Below are positions 43,243 through 52,499 of a DNA stretch of 64,000 nucleotides, piece after piece. Position numbers and translations under genes: made by a program. Source of the stretch: Solibacillus sp040273735 (GTDB lineage Bacteria > Bacillota > Bacilli > Bacillales_A > Planococcaceae); contig NZ_JBELZM010000010.1 of assembly GCF_040273735.1 (NCBI RefSeq), positions 1-64,000 on the forward strand, read 5' to 3'. The notes under the pieces are model-generated. The model was not told the origin of the DNA. It did not search any database and saw only the letters and a program-made list of their open reading frames with translations. The stretch's first letter is position 1. Each line of letters starts with the position of its first letter.

Positions 43243-43923
43243 ATGGTATTGTATATTATTTACTTTATCATCATTTTGCTGTTACCGTTGTATGCGCAAA
43301 TGAAGGTAAAGAGTACGTACAAAAAATTTGCTCAAGTTTCAGCTGAAAAAGGGATGACAGGTGCTCAAGTAGCACGTTATATTTTAGATCAACATGGTTT
43401 AACAGATGTTCGTGTAGTGCCGACTCAAGGTTATTTAGCTGACCACTATAATCCTGCAACTAAAACGGTTGCCTTGTCTGAAGATAACTACTATAATTCT
43501 TCAATCGCCGGTACAGCTGTAGCAGCGCACGAAGTTGGTCACGCGATGCAGCATGCTGAAGCTTATTCGTTCTTAACATTACGTTCGAAATTAGTGCCAG
43601 TAGCTAATATTTCATCGAATATGTCTTGGATTTTTGTAATGATCGGTATTTTTGCTTCATCTTCAGGTTTCCTGTTGCTGGGTATAGCTTTATTATTAGC
43701 GGGTGTTGTATTCCAGGTTGTAACATTACCGGTAGAGTTCGATGCATCCAAACGTGCGATGAATGAAGTCGTATCTTTAGGTATTATCAATAACACCGAA
43801 GAACGTTCAGCACGCAAAGTTTTAAATGCAGCGGCAATGACATACGTTGCAGCAGCAGCTGTAGCAGTAATGGAATTATTACGTTTAATCCTGATTTACA
43901 CAGGTATGACTTCGGAAGATTAA
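43243..43923 (+). CDS. Membrane zinc metallopeptidase, YugP family
   Basis: This 226-residue protein has an N-terminal membrane helix, a cytoplasmic or extracytoplasmic metalloprotease region with the zinc motif 'AAHEVGHAMQH' near residues 90-100, and three further hydrophobic helices in the C-terminal half. It belongs to the neutral zinc metallopeptidase group typified by B. subtilis YugP. GGGAG precedes the ATG. It converges on the yitT-like gene across a strong terminator. Substrates are unknown. Confidence 0.88.
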   Translation: MVLYIIYFIIILLLPLYAQMKVKSTYKKFAQVSAEKGMTGAQVARYILDQHGLTDVRVVPTQGYLADHYNPATKTVALSEDNYYNSSIAGTAVAAHEVGHAMQHAEAYSFLTLRSKLVPVANISSNMSWIFVMIGIFASSSGFLLLGIALLLAGVVFQVVTLPVEFDASKRAMNEVVSLGIINNTEERSARKVLNAAAMTYVAAAAVAVMELLRLILIYTGMTSED

Positions 43924-43945
43924 TATGTAATGTAATAGAAATTAA

Positions 43946-43984
43946 AAAAAGTCATTTTCCCATTAGGGAAAATGACTTTTTGTT
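43946..43984 (+). terminator. Terminator after yugP-like gene
   Basis: AAAAAGTCATTTTCCC pairs with GGGAAAATGACTTTTT; strong on the plus strand. Confidence 0.8.
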
Positions 43985-44080
43985 TTGATAATTATTCAAG
44001 TATTTCATAATCTTTCAAAGTCCGTTTTAATCAACGGACCTTGTAAGAATGGGGAAAACGAATAGATAACTTATTTAGCC

Positions 44081-44947
44081 TTAATGGAGAGGCTGTTTTT
44101 TATCGTCCAATGTGAAGCCTTCTCCAGTTACATCGCGGACGTCCATGACGGATACGAATGCATGCGGATCAATGCCGTGGACAATATTTTTTAGACGGAC
44201 GAGTTCGTTTCGGCCGATGACACAGTACAGAACATCCCGGTGCTCTTTCGTAAAATGACCATGCCCGTCAAAAACGGTCACGCCACGGTCCATGTTATTC
44301 GTAATTAAGTTTGCGATCTCATCGGACTTCACTGAAATAATAAATGCACCTTTTGCTGAATAGGCACCTTCCTGCACTAAATCGATGACACGGCCGCCAA
44401 CATAAACGGCTACTAAAGTATACATCATCGAACGGGCGTCCAAAAACGTCATCCAGGAAAGGAGAATGACAAAGAAATCAAAGCCGAACATCGTTTTGCC
44501 CATACTCCAACCAAGATATTTATTTGCAAGTCGGGCTAAAATATCGACCCCGCCGGTTGTTCCACCGAATCGGAACACAATCCCTAAACCAATTCCGACA
44601 AATACCCCTGCAAACAATGATACAAGGAATAAATCATCCTGTAAGTTCATATCGACTTCGTAAATTTGAAAGATTTTTAAGAATACCGATACGCTTAGTG
44701 TACCGATGATTGTATAGATAAATGATTTTTTCCCTAATAAACGCCATCCTAAAATAAACATTGGAATATTTAATAGCAAATTCATTAATGCTGGGTCCCA
44801 ATTTAGTGTAAAATATAAAATAAGTGTAATACCACTAAATCCACCTTCACCCAGTTGGTTTTGCATATTGAAGTGGACAAAACCGAAACTGAATATTGCG
44901 GAACCGATCAGGATTCCGATGATATTCTGTATTTTTATTCCTTGCAT
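44081..44947 (-). CDS. ypjC: YitT family membrane protein (YpjC-like)
   Basis: This 288-residue protein has five or six membrane helices ('IIGILIGSAIFSFGFVHF', 'GIGLGIVFRFGGTTGGVDIL') and a C-terminal soluble DUF2179 domain from about residue 200 ('GVTVFDGHGHFTKEHRDVLYCVI', 'HAFVSVMDVRDVTGEGF'). ATG 44947 is used, with AGGAGG 6 bases upstream; the ORF extends further upstream without a site. YitT-like proteins are probably transporters, substrate unknown. In B. subtilis ypjC also lies near dapB. Confidence 0.88.
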   Translation of the reverse strand: MQGIKIQNIIGILIGSAIFSFGFVHFNMQNQLGEGGFSGITLILYFTLNWDPALMNLLLNIPMFILGWRLLGKKSFIYTIIGTLSVSVFLKIFQIYEVDMNLQDDLFLVSLFAGVFVGIGLGIVFRFGGTTGGVDILARLANKYLGWSMGKTMFGFDFFVILLSWMTFLDARSMMYTLVAVYVGGRVIDLVQEGAYSAKGAFIISVKSDEIANLITNNMDRGVTVFDGHGHFTKEHRDVLYCVIGRNELVRLKNIVHGIDPHAFVSVMDVRDVTGEGFTLDDKKQPLH

Positions 44948-45137
44948 AGTAAACCTCCTAAAATCGGTTGAGTAAGAATATATGTGTTGGAGCAGAAAAA
45001 AGGTTACATTGTTTATTATGTTTGATTTTGTCGCATTTGACAACAATATGGATGAACGCAACAATGTCGCATCTTCTTACTCGCAATTAATTAAACAAGG
45101 ATAAAAAGCAACTAACAGTAAAAAGGAGTTTTCTAGT

Positions 45138-45935
45138 ATGACAATCAGAGTAGCAATTGCCGGTGCACGAGGCAAGATGGGAACAGAAGCAGTACATACA
45201 ATCATGAATAATGACGGAATGGAACTTGTATCAGCACTTGATTATAAAGAAGTCGGTACATCACTAGCTTTGCTTGAAGAGTTTCCGAATCATTATGAAG
45301 TGCCGATTTATACAAATTTTGTTGAGCTTGTGCGTGAAACAAAGCCGGATGTACTTTTAGATTTAACAAATCCGCTTTGTGTATATGAACGAACAAAACA
45401 GGCGCTATTACATAACATTCGTCCAGTTGTTGGGACGACCGGTTTTACCGACGAACAACTTGAAGAACTGCAGCAAATGGCAACAGAAAAACAATTAGGC
45501 TGTATTATTGCGCCGAACTTCGCGATTGGTGCCATATTAATGATGAAGTTTGCCAAAGATGCCGCAAAGTATTTCCCGGATGTGGAAATTATCGAAATGC
45601 ATCATGATCAAAAGCTTGATGCACCATCTGGTACTGGTATTAAAACAGCACAAATGATCAGTGAAGTTCGAAAGTCGAAAAAGCAGGGGCATCCGGAAGA
45701 AAAAGAAACACATACTGGTGCAAGAGGCGCAAATTTTGACGGCATGCATATCCATTCAGTAAGACTTCCAGGTTTAGTTGCGCATCAGCAAGTACTGTTT
45801 GGCAGCACAGGTGAATTATTAACGATTCGTCATGATTCATTAAATCGCGGAAGCTTTATGAGCGGTGTTACATTTAGTATTGAAGAAGTAATGAAAACCA
45901 ATACATTAATCTATGGATTAGAGAACATCATTTAG
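45138..45935 (+). CDS. dapB: 4-hydroxy-tetrahydrodipicolinate reductase
   Basis: This enzyme reduces the DapA product in lysine and diaminopimelate synthesis, also feeding dipicolinate for spores. The 265-residue protein has 'IAGARGKMGTEAV' (nucleotide site, about 6-18), 'VVGTTGFTDEQL', the catalytic 'EMHHDQKLDAPSGT' (His-His and Lys) and 'SGVTFSIEEVM'. AAAAGGAG precedes the ATG. No lysine riboswitch is evident in the short leader. First gene of a dapB-mgsA-bshA-cca-birA run. Confidence 0.96.
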   Translation: MTIRVAIAGARGKMGTEAVHTIMNNDGMELVSALDYKEVGTSLALLEEFPNHYEVPIYTNFVELVRETKPDVLLDLTNPLCVYERTKQALLHNIRPVVGTTGFTDEQLEELQQMATEKQLGCIIAPNFAIGAILMMKFAKDAAKYFPDVEIIEMHHDQKLDAPSGTGIKTAQMISEVRKSKKQGHPEEKETHTGARGANFDGMHIHSVRLPGLVAHQQVLFGSTGELLTIRHDSLNRGSFMSGVTFSIEEVMKTNTLIYGLENII

Positions 45936-45951
45936 AAATGGGTTGATAATT

Positions 45952-46356
45952 ATGAAAATGGCATTAATAGCGCATGATCGGAAAAAAGATAATTTAATTC
46001 AGTTTGCGATTGCGTATCGCGATATATTGAAAGAGCATGATCTATATGCGACAGGCACAACGGGCACAATGATCGAAGCGGAAACAGGGCTTCCGATTAC
46101 GAAGTTTCGCTCGGGTCCATTAGGTGGAGATCAGCAAATCGGTGCGATGATCGCCAATAATGATATGGATATGGTATTTTTCTTCCGTGATCCATTGACG
46201 GCACAGCCGCATGAGCCGGATGTCATGGCATTAGTGCGGTTATGCGACCTGTATCATATACCGCTTGCAACAAATATGGGGACAGCAGAAATTTTATTAA
46301 AAGGGCTTCAGGAAGGTTTTGTTGACTGGCGCATTTTAGAAGAGCGCAGAAAATAA
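45952..46356 (+). CDS. mgsA: Methylglyoxal synthase
   Basis: This enzyme converts dihydroxyacetone phosphate to methylglyoxal and phosphate, an overflow route off glycolysis. ATG 45952 gives MKMALIAHDRKKDNL, aligned to B. subtilis MgsA. Catalytic residues include His and Asp in 'IAHDRKK', Thr in 'ATGTTGTM', 'SGPLGGDQQIGAMI' and Asp/His in 'FFRDPLTAQPHEPDV'. 134 residues. Methylglyoxal detoxification depends partly on bacillithiol, and bshA follows directly. Confidence 0.96.
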   Translation: MKMALIAHDRKKDNLIQFAIAYRDILKEHDLYATGTTGTMIEAETGLPITKFRSGPLGGDQQIGAMIANNDMDMVFFFRDPLTAQPHEPDVMALVRLCDLYHIPLATNMGTAEILLKGLQEGFVDWRILEERRK

Positions 46357-46440
46357 AGAGCCGGTCAATTTTACTTTATAAATGTGTTTTATCATTTTGA
46401 AGAAAATTAAAATCGTATTGTTGAAAGGATGGGGAGCCGA

Positions 46441-47613
46441 ATGAAAAAATTAAAAATTGGTATTACATGTTACCCGACAGTGGGAGGTTCGGGTGTAATT
46501 GCAACAGAGTTAGGCAAGATGTTGGCAGAACGAGGACATGAAATTCACTTTATTACTTCAAGTGTGCCATTTCGACTTAATAAAATTTATTCAAACGTTT
46601 TTTTCCACGAGGTGGAAGTGAATAATTATTCGGTATTTCAATATCCACCATACGATATTGCATTAGCAAGTAAAATGGCTGATGTTATTAAAGAGGAAAA
46701 ACTTGATTTATTACATGTTCACTATGCGATTCCTCATGCGGTTTGTGCGGTTTTGGCCCGTCATATGAGCGGCGAGAACTTTGGCATTGTCACAACACTT
46801 CACGGAACAGATATTTCTGTTTTAGGCGAAGATTCTACGTTGGCGCAGGCGATCAAGTATGGCATTGACTGTTCCGATGCAGTAACGACTGTTTCGGAAT
46901 CGTTAAAACAGCAGACATATGCTTTGATCGATACGAAAAAACCGATTGAGACTATTTATAATTTCGTTGATGAGGATGTGTTTAAGCCTGTGGATCCCGG
47001 CAATTTAAAAGAGCAATTTGGTATTTTGCCGCACGAAAAAGTAATTATCCATGTCTCGAATTTCCGTAAAATAAAAAATCTGCCGGATGTGGTCGATTCA
47101 TTCCTGAAGATTCGTGAGCGTATGCCGGCCAAATTATTATTAGTCGGGGATGGACCGGAAAAGCATCGTGTCACGGATATTGTCAAAGATTCACCTTATA
47201 CGGATGATGTATTGTTTTTAGGTAAGCAGGAAAACATTACAGAACTTTTTGCGATCAGTGATTTAAAATTATTGCTCTCAGAAAAAGAATCGTTCGGGCT
47301 CGTATTATTGGAAGCTATGGCATGCGGTGTACCTGGCATCGGTTCAGCGATCGGCGGGATTCCTGAAGTAATCGATCATGGTGTGAACGGCTATCTGGTA
47401 CCACTTGGAGATACGCAAGCTGTGGCGGATTATGCGGTCGAACTGCTGCAGGATGAGGAAAAACATCAAGCTTTCAAAGAAGCCGCACTAAAATCGGTAC
47501 GCGATCAGTTCCATGAATCAAAAATGGTTGAACAATATGAACGTATATATGAAAGTGTGGTTGAAAAAAAGAATGATTCCGCAACAATGGCAAGCGGCAA
47601 AGGAAGTCATTAA
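46441..47613 (+). CDS. bshA: Bacillithiol synthesis glycosyltransferase BshA
   Basis: This GT4 glycosyltransferase joins UDP-GlcNAc to L-malate, the first step of bacillithiol synthesis. ATG 46441 is chosen (GGGGAG 4 bases upstream) with the standard MKKLKIGITCYPTVGGSGV opening. Family marks: 'GITCYPTVGGSGVIATELG', 'VHYAIPHAVCAVLA', 'TTLHGTDISVLG', and the nucleotide-sugar region 'LLSEKESFGLVLLEAMACGVP'. 390 residues. In B. subtilis bshB1, the deacetylase gene, lies between mgsA and bshA; it is absent here. Confidence 0.95.
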   Translation: MKKLKIGITCYPTVGGSGVIATELGKMLAERGHEIHFITSSVPFRLNKIYSNVFFHEVEVNNYSVFQYPPYDIALASKMADVIKEEKLDLLHVHYAIPHAVCAVLARHMSGENFGIVTTLHGTDISVLGEDSTLAQAIKYGIDCSDAVTTVSESLKQQTYALIDTKKPIETIYNFVDEDVFKPVDPGNLKEQFGILPHEKVIIHVSNFRKIKNLPDVVDSFLKIRERMPAKLLLVGDGPEKHRVTDIVKDSPYTDDVLFLGKQENITELFAISDLKLLLSEKESFGLVLLEAMACGVPGIGSAIGGIPEVIDHGVNGYLVPLGDTQAVADYAVELLQDEEKHQAFKEAALKSVRDQFHESKMVEQYERIYESVVEKKNDSATMASGKGSH

Positions 47614-48742
47614 AAAGATTGAACATGCCGGTTTTGAAGCTTTTATTGTAGGTGGAGCGGTGCGGGATCATTATTTGCAAAAAGAAAATAATGATGTCGA
47701 TATCGCAACGAGTGCATTGCCAGAAGAAATTCAAACAATTTTTTCCCAAACAATTGATGTAGGTATCGCTCACGGGACGGTCATTGTACTGGACTGTGGA
47801 GAACCAATCGAAGTAACAACTTACCGGACAGAGTCTACATACAGTGACCATCGTCGTCCGGATACAGTCGAATTCGTTCGAAATTTACAAGAGGATTTAA
47901 AACGCCGGGATTTTACAATGAATGCGATGGCCCTAAGTCAAACGGGAGAGTACATCGATTATTACAATGGCCGCCAACATATCGACAGCAAAGTTATTTG
48001 TGCTGTAGGGAAGCCGGAACAGCGTTTTGAAGAAGATGCTCTCCGAATGCTGCGTGCTGTCCGATTTGCTGCACAGCTTCACTTCTCAATCGAGGAAAAC
48101 ACTTTTGATGCAATCAGGCAAAAAGCAGCATCGATTGAATATGTTGCAGTAGAGCGCATTCAAGTAGAACTTTCAAAAATTTTTACTTCTGAACATGCTG
48201 CATTCGGTATTGAATATATGGAAAATACGACATTGGGCAATTATTTATATGGCGATTTTACTTCTTCTGATTGGGTACGCTTTTATTCGGAAGACCGACA
48301 AGTTGGGTGGGCATACTTCTGTTTAGTAAATGGCAGTGATTTGACGCTCCTTACAAAGTATCGCTGTTCGAATAAGGATAAGCTCTTCGTAAAAACGGTG
48401 TTGGATGCTTATGAAAGCCTACTCAGCGGGATGAGCCTTGGTGATTTAATGCGTTTTGATACAATGATTCTTAAAACAGCATACCAATTTACAATTTGGC
48501 AAAATCGTAAACTTGAATTGAGCTACGAAGAATTAATAGCACGAAAAAACATATTGCCGATTCAGCAGGTACATGAACTTTCGATTACAGGAAAAGACTT
48601 GTTGGAATGGTCCCAGAAAAAACGCGGCAGCTGGATTAAACAGACGCTTGATGCAGCAGTAGAAGCGGTCTTAAATGGGAAAGTACAAAATGATAAACAA
48701 CAATTAAAGGAATGGTTTTATGCATTTCACGATGAAGGATGA
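47573..48742 (+). CDS. cca: CCA-adding enzyme (tRNA nucleotidyltransferase)
   Basis: This enzyme adds or repairs the 3' CCA of tRNAs without a template. Class II nucleotidyltransferase: 'FIVGGAVRDHYL' (about 22-33), metal-binding 'DVDIATSALP', 'TVIVLDCGEPIEVTTYRTES', 'RRDFTMNAMAL' and 'RFEEDALRMLRAVRFAAQL'. ATG 47573 is the best start by alignment, giving 389 residues and a 41-base overlap with bshA; its ribosome site is weak, so translational coupling is likely. The end overlaps birA by 23 bases. Confidence 0.94.
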   Translation: MIPQQWQAAKEVIKKIEHAGFEAFIVGGAVRDHYLQKENNDVDIATSALPEEIQTIFSQTIDVGIAHGTVIVLDCGEPIEVTTYRTESTYSDHRRPDTVEFVRNLQEDLKRRDFTMNAMALSQTGEYIDYYNGRQHIDSKVICAVGKPEQRFEEDALRMLRAVRFAAQLHFSIEENTFDAIRQKAASIEYVAVERIQVELSKIFTSEHAAFGIEYMENTTLGNYLYGDFTSSDWVRFYSEDRQVGWAYFCLVNGSDLTLLTKYRCSNKDKLFVKTVLDAYESLLSGMSLGDLMRFDTMILKTAYQFTIWQNRKLELSYEELIARKNILPIQQVHELSITGKDLLEWSQKKRGSWIKQTLDAAVEAVLNGKVQNDKQQLKEWFYAFHDEG

Positions 48743-49706
48743 AATTTTGAAACGGTTTTTGACTGCGGATGGAGAACCGGTTTCCGGCCAAGTGTTGGCG
48801 GATGAACTCAACGTCTCCCGAACAGCAATATGGAAGCATATGCAAACATTGAAGCAGGAAGGTTATGAGTTTGAAACAGTAAAAAAACGGGGGTATAAAC
48901 TGTTATCTGTACCGGATAAAGTGGATATGGGTCAACTGCAGCAATTTTTGACGACGGAACGCTATGGCCGACAAGTTCATTATTATGAAACGGTTGAGTC
49001 GACACAGCTTGTTGCGCATGAACTTGTCCGAGCTGGTGCACCGGATGGCACGGTTGTTATCGCTGAGCATCAAACTGCAGGGCGAGGGCGCATGATGCGT
49101 GAATGGGAATCGACAGAAGGACAAGGGATTTGGATGACTGTCATCATACGCCCGGATGTTGCCCCGCACCAGGCTCCTCAATTTACCTTAGTTACTGCTG
49201 TGGCCATTGTTGAAGCAATGAAGTCGAGTTTTAAATATTTCACTCCTGAAATCAAATGGCCGAATGATATTTTAATCAACGGCAAAAAAACAACAGGAAT
49301 TTTGACGGAAATGGTAGCTGAGGCTGATCGAATCCAGGCATTGCTAATTGGTATTGGCATCAATGTCAATCAGCAGAGGAATGATTTTCCTGAACCGTTA
49401 CAATCAATTGCAACTTCGATTGCGATTGAAGAAGGAGAGCCAATTGAACGTGTACATTTCGTCGCCAATGTGCTTGAATCTTTGGAAAAATACAGTGACG
49501 AATACGTGAAAAACGGCTTCGGCCAAATTAAACAGCTATGGGAACAGTCTTCGGGGACGATCGGAAAACAAGTGAAAGCAACAACACTCCGTGAAGTCGT
49601 TGAAGGGGAAGCTGTCAGTATTACTGAGAGCGGTGTCCTGGAAATTCGCCAAGCAAACGGGGAAATTATAGGCATTTACTCTGCTGATATTGAACTTTTA
49701 TCGTAA
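48720..49706 (+). CDS. birA: Biotin-protein ligase and biotin repressor BirA
   Basis: This bifunctional protein attaches biotin to carboxylases and represses biotin genes when biotin is plentiful. The 328-residue protein has an N-terminal winged helix ('VLADELNVSRTAIWKHMQTL'), a central ligase domain with 'ESTQLVAHEL', 'AEHQTAGRGRMMREWES' (biotinyl-AMP loop) and 'KWPNDILINGKKTTGILTEM', and a small C-terminal SH3-like domain. AAAGGA lies 8 bases before the ATG within the end of cca. Confidence 0.95.
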   Translation: MHFTMKDEILKRFLTADGEPVSGQVLADELNVSRTAIWKHMQTLKQEGYEFETVKKRGYKLLSVPDKVDMGQLQQFLTTERYGRQVHYYETVESTQLVAHELVRAGAPDGTVVIAEHQTAGRGRMMREWESTEGQGIWMTVIIRPDVAPHQAPQFTLVTAVAIVEAMKSSFKYFTPEIKWPNDILINGKKTTGILTEMVAEADRIQALLIGIGINVNQQRNDFPEPLQSIATSIAIEEGEPIERVHFVANVLESLEKYSDEYVKNGFGQIKQLWEQSSGTIGKQVKATTLREVVEGEAVSITESGVLEIRQANGEIIGIYSADIELLS

Positions 49707-49739
49707 AGGCCTCATTAAAAAAGTTTTTACAGCAATTAT

Positions 49740-49955
49740 TTATCCCGTATTAACGGGTAGTAAGACTCCCGCCTCTAGACATAAGCAGGGCAAAAGGATA
49801 GGCGGGAGATCAACTACCGTAAAAGCCCGATTGGTTTGGGCCAACACGATGTTGGTCATACAAGCGTTGTCACAGGACGTGACGATTTTAGCTTGTGTTC
49901 CTTCCAATCAGTGGGGGATGAGAAAACCCACTGATTGAGTTTAACTTTATTCTGT
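49740..49955 (+). repeat. Long intergenic repeat with module copy 3
   Basis: The start TTATCCCG..TAACGGGTAGTAA and the end (AATCAGTGGG/CCCACTGATT hairpin, then GATTGAGTTTAACTTTATTC) match the short copy after prsW. The interior has GACTCCCGCC/GGCGGGAG pairing and the structured module 49838-49900: [CCAAC/GTTGG] followed by ACAAGC-[GTCAC/GTGAC]-GCTTGT. It sits in the 522-base gap between birA and panB. Confidence 0.7.
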
Positions 49956-49956
49956 A

Positions 49957-50200
49957 CGTTTTCTTCCAAACTTGTTATAGTAGCTCTAGGACAGTATCTT
50001 AATAGAACTGTACCTGCAACTGCTAGTCAACATTAAAAAAATCTGCTTTGATCTACACAAGACAGAGACGGAAGAAAACGCGCATAAATCAATTCATTTT
50101 ATACTTATAATTCGATTCTATTTCCACTAAAAGTATGAAATTTGTTGAATTTACGTATGGTACTACCCTTCTGTCTAATTTTAGATAGAAGGGTATTTTT
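49957..50200 (+). promoter_or_regulatory. Candidate structured leader RNA of panBCD with terminator
   Basis: CGTTTTCTTCC (49957-49967) pairs perfectly with GGAAGAAAACG (50070-50080), closing a domain with an internal hairpin around 49982-50027 (ACAGT/ACTGT at its tip). Downstream, TACCCTTCT...AGAAGGGTA (50163-50193) plus a T-run is an intrinsic terminator ending 29 bases before panB. This is riboswitch-like layout. A 'pan' leader motif is known upstream of panB in Firmicutes; I cannot confirm that this is it. Confidence 0.4.
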
Positions 50201-50228
50201 GTTTTCTTTCCACTTAAGGAGGAAGAAC

Positions 50229-51065
50229 ATGAAAACAACTGCACAGTTTTTAAAAATGAAAGAGCAAGACGAAAAAATTGTCATGATTACCGCTTATGAT
50301 TATCCGGCAGCGAAATTTTCCGAAGCGGCAGGTGTCGATATGATACTTGTAGGGGATTCCCTCGGAATGGTCGTACTGGGCTATGAATCGACAATGCGTG
50401 TAACAGTGGAAGATATGATCCACCATAGTAAAGCGGTTCGCCGAGGTGCACCGGATACGTTCATCGTCGTCGACATGCCATTTGGTTCTTATCACGGAGA
50501 TGTGAACGAAACATTGAAAACGGCTGTGAAAATGATGCAGGAAACGAATGCAAATGCCGTAAAAGTAGAAGGGGCAGATGATATCGTGCCTGTTATTAAA
50601 AAGTTAACCGATGCCGGTATTCCGGTTGTTGCACATTTAGGATTGCTGCCACAATCAGCTGGGGTGCTTGGCGGTTATAAAGTGCAGGGTAAAACAGCCG
50701 AGCAGGCGGAAAAATTATTAAAAGATGCTCTACTTGTTGAACAGGCAGGTGCATGTGCCGTTGTCCTGGAATGTATTCCACATCAGTTGACGGAAGTTGT
50801 CTCGCATAACTTAACGATTCCGACAATTGGCATCGGTGCAGGGGTAAAAGCGGATGGGCAAGTGCTTGTATACCATGACTTATTAAAATACGGAAAGCAT
50901 CATATACCAAAATTTGTTGAAGCATTTGCACAAGTCGGTGAAGAGGTAGAAAAGGGGATTACGAATTATAAAAACGCTGTGAAATTAGGTACATTCCCGA
51001 CATTACAACAAAGTTTCACAATGAAAGAGACGGAGCTAATCGAGCTCTACGGAGGTGTAAAATAA
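50229..51065 (+). CDS. panB: 3-methyl-2-oxobutanoate hydroxymethyltransferase
   Basis: This enzyme makes ketopantoate from ketoisovalerate and methylene-tetrahydrofolate, starting pantothenate synthesis. ATG 50229, 6 bases after AAGGAGG, gives MKTTAQFLKMKEQDEKIVM; the longer frame runs through the leader terminator and is rejected. Motifs: 'MITAYDYPAAKFSEAAGVDMI', 'LVGDSLGMVVLGYEST' and 'PTIGIGAGVKADGQVLVYHD'. 278 residues. First gene of panBCD; its stop overlaps panC by one base. Confidence 0.96.
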   Translation: MKTTAQFLKMKEQDEKIVMITAYDYPAAKFSEAAGVDMILVGDSLGMVVLGYESTMRVTVEDMIHHSKAVRRGAPDTFIVVDMPFGSYHGDVNETLKTAVKMMQETNANAVKVEGADDIVPVIKKLTDAGIPVVAHLGLLPQSAGVLGGYKVQGKTAEQAEKLLKDALLVEQAGACAVVLECIPHQLTEVVSHNLTIPTIGIGAGVKADGQVLVYHDLLKYGKHHIPKFVEAFAQVGEEVEKGITNYKNAVKLGTFPTLQQSFTMKETELIELYGGVK

Positions 51066-51928
51066 TGAACGTATTAACAACAATAGCCGAGTTGCGTGAA
51101 GTAGTTCAAATGGCAAAATACAACCGTCAGTCAATCGGTCTTGTCCCGACAATGGGCTATTTACATGAAGGACATTTAACATTGGCTGCAAATGCACGCA
51201 GCGAAAATGAACTTGTTATCATGAGTATATTCGTCAACCCAACACAATTTGGTCCAAATGAAGATTTTGAATCATACCCAAGAGATTTACCACGCGATAC
51301 AGAATTGGCAAAATCGGTAGGGGTAGATTATATATTTGCACCGTCTGTAGAAGAAATGTATCCGCACGATGGTGGGATATCCATTCGTGCAGGACGGCAG
51401 GCACATATTTTATGCGGAGCGAGCAGACCTGGTCATTTTGACGGGGTTTTGCAGGTCGTGGCGAAGCTCTTTAATTTAGTGCAGCCGGACCGTGCTTATT
51501 TCGGACAAAAGGATGCCCAGCAAGTGGCAATCATTCAAACAATGGTACGCGATTACAATTTCCCGGTGACAATCCGTGTTGTGCCGGTTGTACGCGAAGA
51601 AGACGGTTTGGCAAGATCAAGCCGCAACGTTTATTTGTCTGCTGAAGAACGTTCACAGGCTCCTGCAATTCAGCAAGGGCTCCAACTTGCGAAGAGAGAA
51701 TTGTTGGAATTCGGTAGTGTGGAATCGGCAATTGCACTGGCAAAAAAAATAATCCATGACAACATGGAGGGCAATGTTGATTATTTGATGATTTTATCTT
51801 ACCCGGATTTACAGGAAGTCGATGATCGGACAGAGCAAATCGTTGTTGCAGCTGCCGTTCAAATTGGTAAAACACGTTTAATCGATAATTTAATTTTTCC
51901 ATTAAAAGGGGAAGTAGTCCATGTTTAG
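51065..51928 (+). CDS. panC: Pantothenate synthetase
   Basis: This enzyme condenses pantoate with beta-alanine using ATP. The 287-residue nucleotidyltransferase-fold protein has 'LVPTMGYLHEGHLTL' with the HIGH-like HEGH, 'SIFVNPTQFGPNEDFESYPR', 'GKKDAQQ'-type 'FGQKDAQQVAII' and the KMSKS-like 'RSSRNVYLS'. Coupled to panB and overlapping panD by 8 bases. Confidence 0.96.
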   Translation: MNVLTTIAELREVVQMAKYNRQSIGLVPTMGYLHEGHLTLAANARSENELVIMSIFVNPTQFGPNEDFESYPRDLPRDTELAKSVGVDYIFAPSVEEMYPHDGGISIRAGRQAHILCGASRPGHFDGVLQVVAKLFNLVQPDRAYFGQKDAQQVAIIQTMVRDYNFPVTIRVVPVVREEDGLARSSRNVYLSAEERSQAPAIQQGLQLAKRELLEFGSVESAIALAKKIIHDNMEGNVDYLMILSYPDLQEVDDRTEQIVVAAAVQIGKTRLIDNLIFPLKGEVVHV

Positions 51929-52304
51929 AATGATGATGAACAGTAAAATCCACCGTGCACAAGTGACACAGGCAGATTTAAATTATGTAGGGTCCATTAC
52001 AATAGATGAAGATATTTTGGATGCGGTTGGAATGCTGCCGAATGAAAAGGTCCATATTGTCAATAACAACAACGGAGCACGCTTTGAGACGTATATTATC
52101 GCCGGGGAGCGCGGGTCAGGAGTTATTTGCGTAAATGGGGCAGCGGCACGCCTTGTTCAAAAAGGTGATATTGTCATCATTATTTCTTACGTGTATGTGG
52201 ATAATAAAGAAGTTGCCGAACATACTCCAACTGTTGCGATTATGGGGGAAAGCAATACAATCAAAGAAATAATCGAATACGAACCGGAAGCAACAATTAT
52301 GTAA
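51921..52304 (+). CDS. panD: Aspartate 1-decarboxylase
   Basis: This pyruvoyl enzyme makes beta-alanine from aspartate for PanC. The 127-residue proenzyme cleaves itself between Gly and Ser of 'NYVGSITIDEDIL' to create the pyruvoyl group. 'HIVNNNNGARFETYII', 'GSGVICVNGAAARL' and 'GDIVIIISYVYV' are conserved. ATG 51921 has GGGGAAG 6 bases upstream. It is followed by a terminator. In B. subtilis dinG comes next; here it does not. Confidence 0.96.
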   Translation: MFRMMMNSKIHRAQVTQADLNYVGSITIDEDILDAVGMLPNEKVHIVNNNNGARFETYIIAGERGSGVICVNGAAARLVQKGDIVIIISYVYVDNKEVAEHTPTVAIMGESNTIKEIIEYEPEATIM

Positions 52305-52314
52305 ATAAAAGATG

Positions 52315-52358
52315 AAAAGCTGTCATGAAGGATTATTCCTATATGACAGCTTTTTTTA
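52315..52358 (+). terminator. Terminator after panD
   Basis: AAAAGCTGTCAT pairs perfectly with ATGACAGCTTTT, followed by Ts. Confidence 0.8.
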
Positions 52359-52499
52359 TATTACATTTTTGGTTAACGAAGGATAATTTTGTAATTTTTA
52401 TATCATCTCCTTGTAATCTTTTTGAAATATTAAATGTGTAGACTTGGATTTAGCTTTATTTTACAAAATAGACAAAAGATACAGGGGGAAATAATTAAT

